Assembly (NCBI GenBank): GCA_910586225.1
Contig: CAJUIL010000022.1
Span: 1 to 64,000, forward strand
Direction: 5' to 3'
From: an uncultured Eubacterium sp.
Lineage (GTDB): Bacteria; Bacillota; Clostridia; Lachnospirales; Lachnospiraceae
DNA length: 64,000 nt
In this document: piece after piece, positions 50,449-59,598 of the stretch
Layout of the letters: the number at the start of each line of letters is the position of its first letter
Numbering within the stretch: position 1 is the stretch's first letter
Notes under the pieces: model-generated
What the model saw: the letters and a program-made list of their open reading frames with translations, nothing else
The model's database searches: none
What the model was told of the DNA's origin: nothing
Program-made: the position numbers and the translations under genes

Positions 50449-51420
50449 TCATTCTTGCAGACATTTTTTCCAGTGCGCAAGCTCTTCCTGCCCGCCGTCT
50501 TGATCGGCGCACAGTTCGAATCCCAGCTTGCGCGCCAGATGGACAGACACTGTGTTGCATGGATGGATAAAACAATGCAGCCTGCGGATCGCGAGCTCCT
50601 CCTTGGCATAGTCCATAATCGCCCTGCATACCTCTGTGGCGTAGCCTTTGTTCTGATACTCCCTCCCGATGATATACCCAAGCTCCATGCATACCTCTGC
50701 GTTTACCTCCCGGCGCTCTATCCCTGCGCGGCCAAGCAGTGCTCCGGTTTGACGGTCGCGTACCACCCACATCCCATACCCATAATAATAATACATATTA
50801 GCGATATAGCTTTTCGTATATTCTTCTTCCTCCTGCCGCTCAAATAACGGCTCTGTATAGTCCGTAATCCCTTCTCCTTCATACAGCGCATACAGCTCAT
50901 CCAGATCAGCCATCGTAATTTCCCGTACACAAGTTCGTTTCGTATATAAAATATTCCACGGCAGATGATTCCGGCGCTTATGCACCCGGTCCAAAAATTG
51001 TATGCCAATCTCTTCAAATCCAAGCACGATCATATCCGCCAGAGCCTTACTCCTCCAGTTCGGAGGCTCATAGTATACGACCGCCATACCTGCAGGCGCT
51101 CCCGCCTGACTGTACGCCTGAGCGTCCCGCATCTTGTATACATACTCCGCCAGCCCGGCATCCTCGGTCACCAGCAAGGCTTGCGCCTCCAACATCCCAA
51201 AACTACAAAGTTCCTGCAGCGCAGACTGATAGACATCCTGCTCTTCCTGTCCCGCTGCCTGCCTGCATACGCTGACCATGCGTACCTGAAAAAGCTCCGC
51301 CTCTCCAAAAAGCTTTGAGACATCCATCGTTTCCGTTTTTTTCATATCCCACAATATCGCACGCATAGACAGCTGCCTTTGTATGACCTGCTGCTCTGCT
51401 GTCAGCCCTGTCCCCATCAT
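50449..51420 (-). CDS. GNAT-family N-acetyltransferase with an extra N-terminal domain
   Basis: 323 residues. Residues from about 168 form a GNAT domain (REITMADLDELYALYEGEGITDY..., GYIIGREYQNKGYATEVCRAIMDYAKEELAIRRLHCFIHPCNTVSVHLARKLGF) of the RimJ-like type. The first 165 residues are a separate region (LLVTEDAGLAEYVYKMRDAQAYSQAGAPAGMAVVYYEPPNWRSKALADMIVLGFEEIGIQFLDRVHKR) that hints at a HAD-like fold but is not certain. The substrate is unknown. Two adjacent ATGs follow AGGAG; the second (51417) has better spacing. Confidence 0.8.
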   Translation of the reverse strand: MMGTGLTAEQQVIQRQLSMRAILWDMKKTETMDVSKLFGEAELFQVRMVSVCRQAAGQEEQDVYQSALQELCSFGMLEAQALLVTEDAGLAEYVYKMRDAQAYSQAGAPAGMAVVYYEPPNWRSKALADMIVLGFEEIGIQFLDRVHKRRNHLPWNILYTKRTCVREITMADLDELYALYEGEGITDYTEPLFERQEEEEYTKSYIANMYYYYGYGMWVVRDRQTGALLGRAGIERREVNAEVCMELGYIIGREYQNKGYATEVCRAIMDYAKEELAIRRLHCFIHPCNTVSVHLARKLGFELCADQDGGQEELAHWKKCLQE

Positions 51421-51510
51421 AATCTCCTCTGCGATTGCCGCCGTTTCTTTTTAGTATAACACAGTTCTCTGAAATCCGTAAAAAAATCTTCATTTCCTCT
51501 TTACGATTCC

Positions 51511-51539
51511 TTTACAATCCATTAGAATAGAAGTAAAAT
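51511..51539 (+). promoter_or_regulatory. Promoter of the cyclophilin-cheC operon
   Basis: TTTACA (51511-51516) and TAAAAT (51534-51539), spacer 17, about 40 bases before the ATG. Confidence 0.55.
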
Positions 51540-51580
51540 AAGAATAAAATAGCAGAACGAAATTCAGAAGGAGAACAGAT

Positions 51581-52102
51581 ATGGCACAGCATCCAATCGT
51601 AACTATTGAAATGGAAAACGGCGATATTATGAAAGCAGAATTATATCCTGAGATTGCTCCAAATACCGTGAACAACTTTATCAGTCTCATCCGGAAAGGC
51701 TTTTATGACGGAATCATCTTTCACCGTGTCATCGAAGGCTTTATGCTGCAGGGCGGAGATCCTGACGGCACCGGCACCGGCGGCCCGGATTACAGTATCC
51801 GAGGCGAATTTACACAAAACGGTTTTGAAAATAACCTTGCGCATGACCCAGGCGTATTATCGATGGCACGCACGATGGTTCCTGATTCTGCCGGTTCCCA
51901 GTTCTTTATCATGCATAAAAAATCTCCGCATCTGGACGGTGCTTATGCAGCATTTGGCAAAATAACAGAAGGTATGGACATAGTAAACAAAATTGCAGAG
52001 GTTCCTACGGATTATAACGATCGACCGATGGAAACACAGCGAATGAAAACCGTGACCGTAGACACCTTCGGCACGGAATATCCGGCTCCGGAAACCTGCT
52101 GA
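51581..52102 (+). CDS. Cyclophilin-type peptidyl-prolyl isomerase
   Basis: 173 residues, cytoplasmic. FHRVIEGFMLQGGDPDGTGTGGPDYSIRGEF and SMARTMVPDSAGSQFFIMHKKSPHLDGAYAAFGKI include the catalytic Arg and the substrate-groove residues of bacterial PpiB. It assists protein folding by proline isomerisation. AGAAGGAG precedes the ATG. cheC follows by 22 bases, so they probably share a message. Confidence 0.95.
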   Translation: MAQHPIVTIEMENGDIMKAELYPEIAPNTVNNFISLIRKGFYDGIIFHRVIEGFMLQGGDPDGTGTGGPDYSIRGEFTQNGFENNLAHDPGVLSMARTMVPDSAGSQFFIMHKKSPHLDGAYAAFGKITEGMDIVNKIAEVPTDYNDRPMETQRMKTVTVDTFGTEYPAPETC

Positions 52103-52124
52103 CAAAATACAAGAGGAGGAAGTT

Positions 52125-52754
52125 ATGGCTTATACGAAAATCGACGAGTTCAGTTCTATGCATCTGGATGTATTAAGAGAAATCGGTAATATCGGTTCCG
52201 GAAACGCAGCGACCGCGCTTGCGTCATTGCTGAATACGGTAGTGGATATCGAGGTTCCGGTTATCAGTCTGATTAGCTATGCCAAGGTGGCGGACTACCT
52301 TGGCGGCAAAGATACAAAGGCACTTGGAATGACCGTTGCGCTCGAAGGCGACATCCGCGGCTGTATGCTGGAGGTTGTGCATCTGGACTTCGCGAAAAAA
52401 TTGATCAACACCTTTTATCCAAAAGACATTGCAGATTTAACGATGATCGACGATATGGACATCTCCGTCGTCCGCGAAATGAGCAATATCACAACCGCTG
52501 CATATGTAAACTCCATCGCCGCAATGACGCAGCTATACATTAATATTCAGCCGCCGGACAGCTATTGCGATCTGGTATCCTCGCTCGTCTCCATCCCGGC
52601 TGAAAAGCTGTCCAGAAGCTACGATGAGCCAGTTTTGTATATTGATGAAAAGCTCCATATCGGAGACACAGAAATGAACAGCGGCTTGATCCTGGTACTG
52701 GATTCCCGTTCGATCCAGATCCTTTTTCAAAAGCTTGGAATGCCATATTTATAA
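52125..52754 (+). CDS. cheC: Chemotaxis protein CheC (CheY-P phosphatase)
   Basis: 209 residues with the two phosphatase motifs: LREIGNIGSGNAATAL (residues about 16-31) and VREMSNITTAAYVNSIA (about 116-132). Both have the E-x2-N core that removes phosphate from CheY-P. The protein helps adaptation in Firmicutes without CheZ. CheD is not adjacent. It lies beside an MCP gene of opposite orientation, separated by a bidirectional terminator. Confidence 0.93.
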   Translation: MAYTKIDEFSSMHLDVLREIGNIGSGNAATALASLLNTVVDIEVPVISLISYAKVADYLGGKDTKALGMTVALEGDIRGCMLEVVHLDFAKKLINTFYPKDIADLTMIDDMDISVVREMSNITTAAYVNSIAAMTQLYINIQPPDSYCDLVSSLVSIPAEKLSRSYDEPVLYIDEKLHIGDTEMNSGLILVLDSRSIQILFQKLGMPYL

Positions 52755-52804
52755 TGCTGGTATTTCATGCAATTACCGCGCCCGTATATTTTATGCGGCA
52801 GCGT

Positions 52805-52849
52805 AAAAAAGGTGTACGAAAAGTATAAATACTTTTCGTACACCTTTTA
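52805..52849. terminator. Bidirectional terminator between cheC and the MCP gene
   Basis: GGTGTACGAAAAGTAT, two-base loop, its perfect complement, flanked by A6 and T4; 16-bp stem. Confidence 0.85.
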
Positions 52850-52878
52850 TCATTTCAGCCTGCCCGCTGCGCTGCTTC

Positions 52879-54528
52879 TTAAGCTCCTCTTACCCGGAAC
52901 ATACTGATCAGCTTTTTCAAAATCCTTGCTTGTGAGCTAAGCTCATCGCTGGTTGCCGCGCTTTCCTGCGCAGTCGCAGAGTTTGTCTGTACAACCTGCG
53001 AGATCTGGCTGATGCGGTCCTGCACCTGCGATATATGATCCGCCTGTGTACGGGAAGCGTCGGCGATCACGTTTGTCGTCGATACGATCTCACTGACACC
53101 GGAAACTGCGATTTCCAGATGACTTGCGGTTTCATTCGCAATTTTGGAGCCGTAACCAACTGCAGAAATTGACCGCTCGATCAGCTCGGAGGTAGTTTTT
53201 GACGCATCTGCGCTTTGTGCCGCCAGATCGCGTACCTCTTCTGCAACAACCGCAAAGCCCTTGCCTGATTCTCCGGCACGGGACGCTTCCACCGCTGCGT
53301 TCAGCGCAAGTATATTCGTCTGGGATGCGATCGTTTCAATCGTTTTGATAATTTTTCCAATTTCATTCGAGCTGTCACTGATCTCTTTCATCGCCCGTAT
53401 CATTTCCTGCATCTTTTGATTGCTTTCATAGAGCTGGCCGCCGACATGATCCACTTTTTGCCGTGCCTGCTGAGCGTTGGACGCAGTTTCTTCTACCTGC
53501 CTTGAAATATTTTCTACTGTTTCCTGCAGCTCCTCTACTGCCCCCGCCTGCTCCAGCGCACCCTCGCTTAACGCCTGCGAGCCCACGGACATCTGCTTTG
53601 AACCGATCGCTACATGGTCTGAGCTTTCTACAATCTGTGACATCGTGCTGTTGAGCCGTTCTAAAATCCCATCCAGAGAATTTCTTATGGAAGTAAAATC
53701 ACCCACATAATCCTGCGTTGTACCAGTCGCCAGATTCCCTTGTGAAATTTGTTCCAAAATAGACGCTATCTCTCCTATGTACCCTTTCAGACGGTGGATC
53801 GTATGCTCAAATATATTCGCCAGCATCCCGATCTCATCATTGGAGCGGATATCTGCTTCCAGCTCCTTACCGCTGCCAAGCCCCAGATTTCCCTGCTCCA
53901 TCGTATGAGCCAGCTTTGTCAGCTTGGAAAGCGGCCGTGTTACGGAATGGTGGATAAAGATTGACATCAGCACAATGCTGACCAGAAGCATAACGACTCC
54001 CGATATAACCGATGCGATCACTGTATTATTCAGCTGCTCATAAGCATCTTTTGTAGAGATACCCGCAAAGATCAAGCCATCTACCTGTCCGTTTGCATCC
54101 TTCGTCGGTACATAAGAGCATAAATGATCCACTCCAAAAATGGCCGCCGTTCCCACATACGACTGCCCTTTTTCCAATACGACCTCTGCTACCTCTTCCG
54201 ACAGCTTGGTACCTACTGCGCGCTCCCCATTTTGCTGAATCGTCGTATAAGCGCGCTCATCTCCATGGAAAATGGTAAACTCGCAGCCCATTTCCTCCTT
54301 CAGCTCATCCAGTACAATCGTTTTATCCTCTGGTCCCACATATTCGTCCAGCTCGTAAGCCAGCATATTCGTCCCACTGACACATTGCTTGCGCAGCATT
54401 TCCATTGTCAGCTTATAAAACATAGAAACACAAATGCTGACCACTACAGCTATGCTGAGGATCAGCAGACATCCTACCACTAAGTTTACTTTACTGCCAA
54501 GATGGCGCACTCTTTTTTTGTTCTCCAT
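52879..54528 (-). CDS. Methyl-accepting chemotaxis protein
   Basis: 549 residues: membrane span 1 (about 12-36), an extracellular sensor of about 140 residues of Cache-like shape (GVDHLCSYVPTKDANGQVDGLIFAGI), span 2 (about 176-200), HAMP (TRPLSKLTKLAHTMEQGNL), and a signalling domain with the hairpin tip region IETIASQTNILALNAAVEASRAGESGKGFAVVAEEVRDLAAQS. No CheR/CheB-binding pentapeptide at the end. It probably senses an organic acid or similar, judged only from the Cache shape. GCGGAAG precedes the start. Confidence 0.9.
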   Translation of the reverse strand: MENKKRVRHLGSKVNLVVGCLLILSIAVVVSICVSMFYKLTMEMLRKQCVSGTNMLAYELDEYVGPEDKTIVLDELKEEMGCEFTIFHGDERAYTTIQQNGERAVGTKLSEEVAEVVLEKGQSYVGTAAIFGVDHLCSYVPTKDANGQVDGLIFAGISTKDAYEQLNNTVIASVISGVVMLLVSIVLMSIFIHHSVTRPLSKLTKLAHTMEQGNLGLGSGKELEADIRSNDEIGMLANIFEHTIHRLKGYIGEIASILEQISQGNLATGTTQDYVGDFTSIRNSLDGILERLNSTMSQIVESSDHVAIGSKQMSVGSQALSEGALEQAGAVEELQETVENISRQVEETASNAQQARQKVDHVGGQLYESNQKMQEMIRAMKEISDSSNEIGKIIKTIETIASQTNILALNAAVEASRAGESGKGFAVVAEEVRDLAAQSADASKTTSELIERSISAVGYGSKIANETASHLEIAVSGVSEIVSTTNVIADASRTQADHISQVQDRISQISQVVQTNSATAQESAATSDELSSQARILKKLISMFRVRGA

Positions 54529-54560
54529 TTTCTTCCGCCTCGAAATTTCCAAATTTGGAG

Positions 54561-54590
54561 GCAGGTAAGTCTGGTTCCTCTTACCTGCCC
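54561..54590. repeat. 10-bp inverted repeat upstream of the MCP gene
   Basis: GGCAGGTAAG, ten-base loop, CTTACCTGCC: perfect stem, no T-run on either side. It could act as an attenuator or operator between the 41-residue gene and the MCP. Confidence 0.6.
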
Positions 54591-54640
54591 TATTTCATTC
54601 ACGGCATCAGGATCCTGCATGACCCAAGTCCTGCCGTTTT

Positions 54641-54766
54641 TTACTCTTCTGCATTCTCATCATCTACAACTGCCGCTACTGTACCGGCCACCGAAGCCGA
54701 TACGGTGATCACTACCGTAATGATCACAAGCAGCAGGATCAATCCCAGAAATACAATAATTCCCAT
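54641..54766 (-). CDS. 41-residue single-span membrane peptide
   Basis: ATG at 54766 after GGAGG with nine-base spacing; reads MGIIVFLGLILLLVIITVV, then ITVSASVAGTVAAVVDDENAEE and TAA. One long hydrophobic helix (2-36) and an acidic tail. Lies between the LRR gene and the MCP gene, in the same orientation, so it would be in one message with them. Function unknown; ribosome site, length and composition all favour a real gene. Confidence 0.65.
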   Translation of the reverse strand: MGIIVFLGLILLLVIITVVITVSASVAGTVAAVVDDENAEE

Positions 54767-54787
54767 TTTACCATCCTCCGATGCTTT

Positions 54788-56740
54788 TTAAGGTTTTTTC
54801 ACAATCTTTGCTTTACTGCTCATACCACCATCCAAAAGCGCCGAACGATAAGTTGCAATGAGTCCTCTCGTTGGAACATATACTTTTAAGGATGTTTTTG
54901 TCTTTTTAAACGCGTAATTGCTGACATTCACAAGACTTTTGGAATTGATCACCACTTTTTCAAGCTTTGTACAGTTATAAAACGCATAATGCTCGATCGA
55001 GCGCAGCTTCGTGCCCAGAGTAATCTTTTTCAAAAACTTGTTGCCACGGAACGCGTTTGCGTTAATACAGGTCACAGAATACGTACGCCCGCCGAAGGAA
55101 ACCGTATTTGGAACCGTCACATTGGTCACTGTATCGTCTACCAGACTCATAACGCGCACTCTTTTATCTGTAATACTGGATATTTTATAAACGATATTTC
55201 CAATCGTAATCTTATCGCCCTTTTTATATCCATCCGCCGTAGCCTGATTGTCATCATCTGTCATTGATACAAGCCAAACTGCATCGACTGTAAGGTCTGC
55301 ATTGACCCTTTTATAGTTTTCTGTTGACCAAGTAAGGCGGTAGCCTTTTTTTGTCCAGTTCGGCGCCGCAGCTTCGGTACCTTCCTCTACGCCTGTCACA
55401 ACTGACTCTTTATTGTCCAAAGGATCACGGAACGTTACCGTATACAGCTTCTTCCAGACGGTGCTGATCGTTCTGTTCGAGGTAATGACCGTACCAGAAT
55501 TAAAATTATCCGTCCAGCGCAGTACATAACCCGCACGCTCCCAGCCAACCGGAGGATCCACCGTTTCCCCGCTCATCACCTTTTTCTCAACCGTCTGTCT
55601 CGTCTCCGTATTATAAAACTTAACCGTACACTCTACGCTGCGGTTGATATTGTTCGTGATCGCATACCGCTCCGCCGTACTTCCGCCGGAACAGATAATG
55701 CACAGACCGCTGCTGCAGTTGCGGAACACCTCCGCCCCAATACTCGTAACCGAATTTGGTATCGTCACATTTCCAAGCCCGATACAGTCATAAAACGCCT
55801 TGTCTCCGATCGTACGCACCGTATCTGGTATCGTAATGGAGGAAAGTCCCTTACAGCCGTAAAACGCTTCGTTTCTTATCTGTGTGACATTTCCCGGAAA
55901 TTCTGTCAAAATGCCAACCTGCGTGCCGGAAGGACAGAGCAGCAGGACGTTGCTGTTGTTGCTTTCTCTATAATATAATATCCCGTTTTGAACAAAATAT
56001 AACGGATTGTCGGAAACCTTTACGCCGCCGATCAAACCATCCAATGACTCGCAATTTGCAAATGCGCCGCCTTCCAGCCAAGTTACCGTAGGCCCGATCT
56101 CCACACTGTTCAAGTTGCTGCAGTTCATAAACGCTTCGTTCTGGATCGTCTGTACCCCGCCGTTTCCCTGGCGTTTATCTCCGAGCCTGATCCCGGTCAG
56201 GGACGTGCAGGCGTAAAACGCACGATACTCGATCTCTTCTACAGCCAGGTATCCGGTAGCCGCGTCGCTTCCATCATCCGCCGTTGTCTGAATAGACGCG
56301 AGATTCGTACAGTTTGCAAATGCTTCCTGACCAATATAGGTGATCGAATCCGGCAAAACAAGCGTCTGCAGCGATGTACAGCCATTAAACGCCCTGCGCA
56401 GAATACCCTTTACTCTGACTTGATTAACCTGTGTATCATCCGGAGCTTTGTTATCCGAATCCTGATTATTATCCCCTGTGCCTTTTGTGTAATTAATCGT
56501 CGCTGGTATTGTTAACGTCCCATTCACAATGGCACGCGAATTATAGCTTTCCACATTCGCGTAAAATCCATTGCTGTCACCCGTAAACGTATATGTCAGA
56601 TAACTGCCCTCCGGCGTATAGCTTCCCTGCGGCACCTCCACCGCAAGCACCTGCCCCGTCTGCACCAGCAGCCCGATCGCAAACACAAGTGCAAACAAAA
56701 TCCCGGCACACAAGCACTTCCTCGTTTTCCTGTTTTCCAT
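54788..56740 (-). CDS. Secreted BspA-type leucine-rich-repeat protein (first copy)
   Basis: 650 residues: signal peptide (about 1-32), N-terminal Gly/Asn-rich part, then about eight BspA/LRR_5 repeats of the form IPDTVRTIGDKAFYDCIGLGNVTIP. Two InlB-type B-repeat-like modules follow (YVLRWTDNFNSGTVITSNRTISTVWKK; YRLTWSTENYKRVNADLTVDAVWL), then a last LRR block and a basic tail. No sorting motif or anchor, so it is secreted or held by the tail. The start follows GGAGG. It is 18 bases from its upstream paralogue; they look like a tandem duplication. Confidence 0.9.
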   Translation of the reverse strand: MENRKTRKCLCAGILFALVFAIGLLVQTGQVLAVEVPQGSYTPEGSYLTYTFTGDSNGFYANVESYNSRAIVNGTLTIPATINYTKGTGDNNQDSDNKAPDDTQVNQVRVKGILRRAFNGCTSLQTLVLPDSITYIGQEAFANCTNLASIQTTADDGSDAATGYLAVEEIEYRAFYACTSLTGIRLGDKRQGNGGVQTIQNEAFMNCSNLNSVEIGPTVTWLEGGAFANCESLDGLIGGVKVSDNPLYFVQNGILYYRESNNSNVLLLCPSGTQVGILTEFPGNVTQIRNEAFYGCKGLSSITIPDTVRTIGDKAFYDCIGLGNVTIPNSVTSIGAEVFRNCSSGLCIICSGGSTAERYAITNNINRSVECTVKFYNTETRQTVEKKVMSGETVDPPVGWERAGYVLRWTDNFNSGTVITSNRTISTVWKKLYTVTFRDPLDNKESVVTGVEEGTEAAAPNWTKKGYRLTWSTENYKRVNADLTVDAVWLVSMTDDDNQATADGYKKGDKITIGNIVYKISSITDKRVRVMSLVDDTVTNVTVPNTVSFGGRTYSVTCINANAFRGNKFLKKITLGTKLRSIEHYAFYNCTKLEKVVINSKSLVNVSNYAFKKTKTSLKVYVPTRGLIATYRSALLDGGMSSKAKIVKKP

Positions 56741-56758
56741 CTTACTATCCTCCAATCT

Positions 56759-58843
56759 CTACAGACGCTTAATCGACGGCTTTTTCACACCGGCATTTTT
56801 CAGCAGCGTCCTGTACTTATCTATTTTTGAATTGTAAGTATAGAACTTCGCTTTCGAATGAATCTTGGCGAATGCCTTATTGTTCATCTTGATGATATTT
56901 TTGCTTTTCAGCTTAACCTTCTTTAATTTTTTACAATTATAAAAAGCCTTCGCGCTGATGCTCTTCATATTTTTATTAATAACTACGCTGGTAATGCTCT
57001 TGTTTCCATTCAGCGCATTTGAGGAGATCAGCGTCACACGGTAGCGGACTCCTCCAGCGGACACCGTTTCTGGTATATTCACGCTGCTGACATTTTCATT
57101 CACCAGACCGATAAATTTCACAGTTGGATTGCCCGGATTGGAAGAGCTTACTTTATAACGGTTGTTCCCCTTCGTAACATCCGTTCCTTTTTCTGCCGGA
57201 CGGGTCGCATTGGCTCCGATCGTCGTGCCAGACGTATTGTTGCGCCAGATGGCGTGTACCGTAATATTCTCTGTCACATAATCCGTCAGATCTTTATCCC
57301 AAGACAACGTATATCCAGACATCGTCCAAGATGGCGGCGTCACCAGCTTGCCCTCGTCTACCTGTACAACTTGTGTGCGGTTGTTGAAGCTGTCTACAAA
57401 TGTTACATCAAACAGCTTTGACCATATCTGATGCACCCTCGTATCCTGTTTGATCGCTGTAACGCTGCCGCTCCAGCTCATACGGTATCCGTCGCGCCCT
57501 GGTACGCTTGGCGGAACCGCGTCCTTTCCTTCTACAATCTCCTGTGAAGAGATCAGGTTGGAATAAGTAGAGTTCGTATAAAAGCTTACGGTATATGTAC
57601 GCTCTGCCGTTAGTCCGTTTGCCGCCGCGTAAGTCGCCGCCTGCGAACCGTTATGGCATAATACTGTCACCTTCGTTCCGGTAAATACGCCGCTTCCGAT
57701 CGAAGTCGTACGCATCGGGATCGTAATCTCATGCAGCGATTCGCAGTTTGCGAACGCCTGGTCGCCAAGCGTCGTCACATTTCCCGGTACTACAAAATCT
57801 GTCAGAGATTTGCAGCCCTGGAACGCCCGATTGCCGATGATCTTAAGCTCATTTGTCATATTTACTTTTTTTAACGACTCGCAGCCTTGGAATGTACCCG
57901 GCTGGATCGTCGTCACACCTGCAGGGATCGTCGCTTCCTCCAGCGCGCTGTCGCCCCGAAAGGCTTCTGACCCAAGCGATTTCAGACCGACCGGAAACAG
58001 CACGGATTTTAACTTTTTACACTGTGCAAACGCCTGGTCGCCAATTTTATCCACTGTCTCCGGGATTGTGATCGTCTCCAAATATGGAGAACCCCAAAAA
58101 GCGCCTTCAGCAATCTCAGTCAGCGTAAAAGAAACCAGATCAGGCACCTTATATTCCGCCGCGTTATTGGCAAGCGGATACTGCACCAGCTTATAAGTCC
58201 CGGTTCCCGATCCTGCTGTATAATAATACAGTGCATTATCAATGACCTTGTACCGTGTATTACCATCGCCTACCTTCATGCTGTTTAACGCAACGCAATC
58301 CGAAAACGCATATTTTCCAATCGATGTCGTCGTAGACGCGATCTCCACCGTCGTCAGATCATGACAGGCAAAAAATGCCCGATCGCCGATCGTACGTATC
58401 CCGAAAACACGTCCGTCTTTATCTGTACCGCCGGACATTGTCAGCTTTTGGATACCCAGGTTGCCGCTGAACGCATTGTCCGCGATCGCTGTTACTGTAT
58501 ATTCCGTCTTTTCCTCATTCGGCTTTTGCGAACCTCCTGTATTCCCACCGCCTGTATTGCCGCCTGACGTCGTTTTTGTCACGGTAATTTTTGTTGGTAT
58601 CGTCAGCTCCTTCACGCTGCCGCCGTATCCGGTAATTGTCGCTTCCTTGCCTGTCACCGTAAAGGTAAAGCCTCCGGCCGTCGTCTTGCCGTCTGTAGAG
58701 GTATCCTCCACTTCGGAACCGCTGCTGGAACTCTGCCCGGCCGCCAAGACTGTCTGTACCTGCGTACGATCATATGGTATCGTGACAGCTGATGTAAGCG
58801 TTACTGCTGCCGCAAGCGCTGCCGCCCATATCCTTTTGTTCAT
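56759..58843 (-). CDS. Secreted BspA-type leucine-rich-repeat protein (second copy)
   Basis: 694 residues: signal peptide (about 1-37, ending near VLAAGQ), a Thr/Gly/Ser-rich part (GGGNTGGGNTGG), about ten LRR_5 repeats (VGLKSLGSEAFRGDSALEEATIPAGVTTIQPGTFQGCESLKKV), two B-repeat-like modules (YRMSWSGSVTAIKQDTRVHQIWSK; YTLSWDKDLTDYVTENITVHAIWR) and a basic LRR-like tail. Same architecture as the downstream gene. The start at 58843 has GGGGG before it. It heads the transcript from the promoter at 58910. Confidence 0.9.
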   Translation of the reverse strand: MNKRIWAAALAAAVTLTSAVTIPYDRTQVQTVLAAGQSSSSGSEVEDTSTDGKTTAGGFTFTVTGKEATITGYGGSVKELTIPTKITVTKTTSGGNTGGGNTGGSQKPNEEKTEYTVTAIADNAFSGNLGIQKLTMSGGTDKDGRVFGIRTIGDRAFFACHDLTTVEIASTTTSIGKYAFSDCVALNSMKVGDGNTRYKVIDNALYYYTAGSGTGTYKLVQYPLANNAAEYKVPDLVSFTLTEIAEGAFWGSPYLETITIPETVDKIGDQAFAQCKKLKSVLFPVGLKSLGSEAFRGDSALEEATIPAGVTTIQPGTFQGCESLKKVNMTNELKIIGNRAFQGCKSLTDFVVPGNVTTLGDQAFANCESLHEITIPMRTTSIGSGVFTGTKVTVLCHNGSQAATYAAANGLTAERTYTVSFYTNSTYSNLISSQEIVEGKDAVPPSVPGRDGYRMSWSGSVTAIKQDTRVHQIWSKLFDVTFVDSFNNRTQVVQVDEGKLVTPPSWTMSGYTLSWDKDLTDYVTENITVHAIWRNNTSGTTIGANATRPAEKGTDVTKGNNRYKVSSSNPGNPTVKFIGLVNENVSSVNIPETVSAGGVRYRVTLISSNALNGNKSITSVVINKNMKSISAKAFYNCKKLKKVKLKSKNIIKMNNKAFAKIHSKAKFYTYNSKIDKYRTLLKNAGVKKPSIKRL

Positions 58844-58909
58844 TTCCATCCCCCTGTGCTCTGCTTACGCATTTTTTATAATAAACTATTGGGATTTCCC
58901 ATCCCTGCC

Positions 58910-58938
58910 ATTATATACTATTTTCCCAGATTCTTCAA
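58910..58938 (-). promoter_or_regulatory. Promoter of the LRR gene pair
   Basis: Minus strand TTGAAG (58933-58938) and TATAAT (58910-58915), spacer 17. Confidence 0.65.
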
Positions 58939-58946
58939 TAAGAATC
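58929..58946. promoter_or_regulatory. Palindrome over the -35 of the LRR promoter
   Basis: GATTCTT-CAAT-AAGAATC, perfect 7-bp inverted repeat that covers the -35 box; a possible repressor site. Confidence 0.4.
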
Positions 58947-58980
58947 CCCTGGATTGTGATTGGAAAAATCTGAGAAAGAA

Positions 58981-59598
58981 TTAGAGCATATAATCAATAT
59001 GGTTTCCTACAAACGCGTTTACGGTCTGCCGCGCGGACAGCGCCGTGCTTCCCGCTGCAGGCGGCGTACTGTCTGACGGCTGCTTCTGCGGGCTTTGCTT
59101 TTGGACATTCAGATTGTTCCTTATAAACATCCGAGACATATTCTTCACGTACTTATCAGACATTTTGCTAAACTCCGCATCCTCGGAAAACAGCAGTCCG
59201 ACCTGATATCTGCCCGTATCCTGCAGCGCCTTTTTATCGATCTCAAGCTTCCCGCTGCTTTTTATCGAAATGCCGATATCCTCCAGCTCGCCTGCGTATT
59301 CCTTGGTCAGCTTTTTCATCTTGGATAAATACCGATTTACGTCTGTGTTATCCATATTCTTCGCAGAATCAATATAATTATTATACGTGTTGACAAAGGC
59401 CTGCACCTTGTTCATCAGCTCGCCGCCTTCGCCCTCCTCATAATCATAATCCTCTAAATGGTCTACTGCCCGCCGGATGGCTTTCATATCCGCAGAAAGC
59501 AGATCCCCTTTGCTCTGTCCGCTTCTTCCAGTCGCCGTCGCGCCAAAAGAATTGCCTTTGTAAAACTGCCTCATATACCCGGAAATCGTTAAGCTCAT
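58981..59598 (-). CDS. FliD-like (flagellar cap-related) small protein
   Basis: 205 residues from ATG 59598 after GGAGG. The middle (LLSADMKAIRRAVDHLEDYDY...LMNKVQAFVNTYNNYIDSAKNM...LKKLTKEYAGELEDIGISIKSSGKLEIDKKALQDT) resembles the C-terminal part of FliD proteins, where such a segment precedes the filament-cap core. No signal peptide, and a Gln/Pro/Ala linker before the final SARQTVNAFVGNHIDYML. It may be a lone flagellar assembly or filament-related protein; function unproven. Confidence 0.55.
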   Translation of the reverse strand: MSLTISGYMRQFYKGNSFGATATGRSGQSKGDLLSADMKAIRRAVDHLEDYDYEEGEGGELMNKVQAFVNTYNNYIDSAKNMDNTDVNRYLSKMKKLTKEYAGELEDIGISIKSSGKLEIDKKALQDTGRYQVGLLFSEDAEFSKMSDKYVKNMSRMFIRNNLNVQKQSPQKQPSDSTPPAAGSTALSARQTVNAFVGNHIDYML

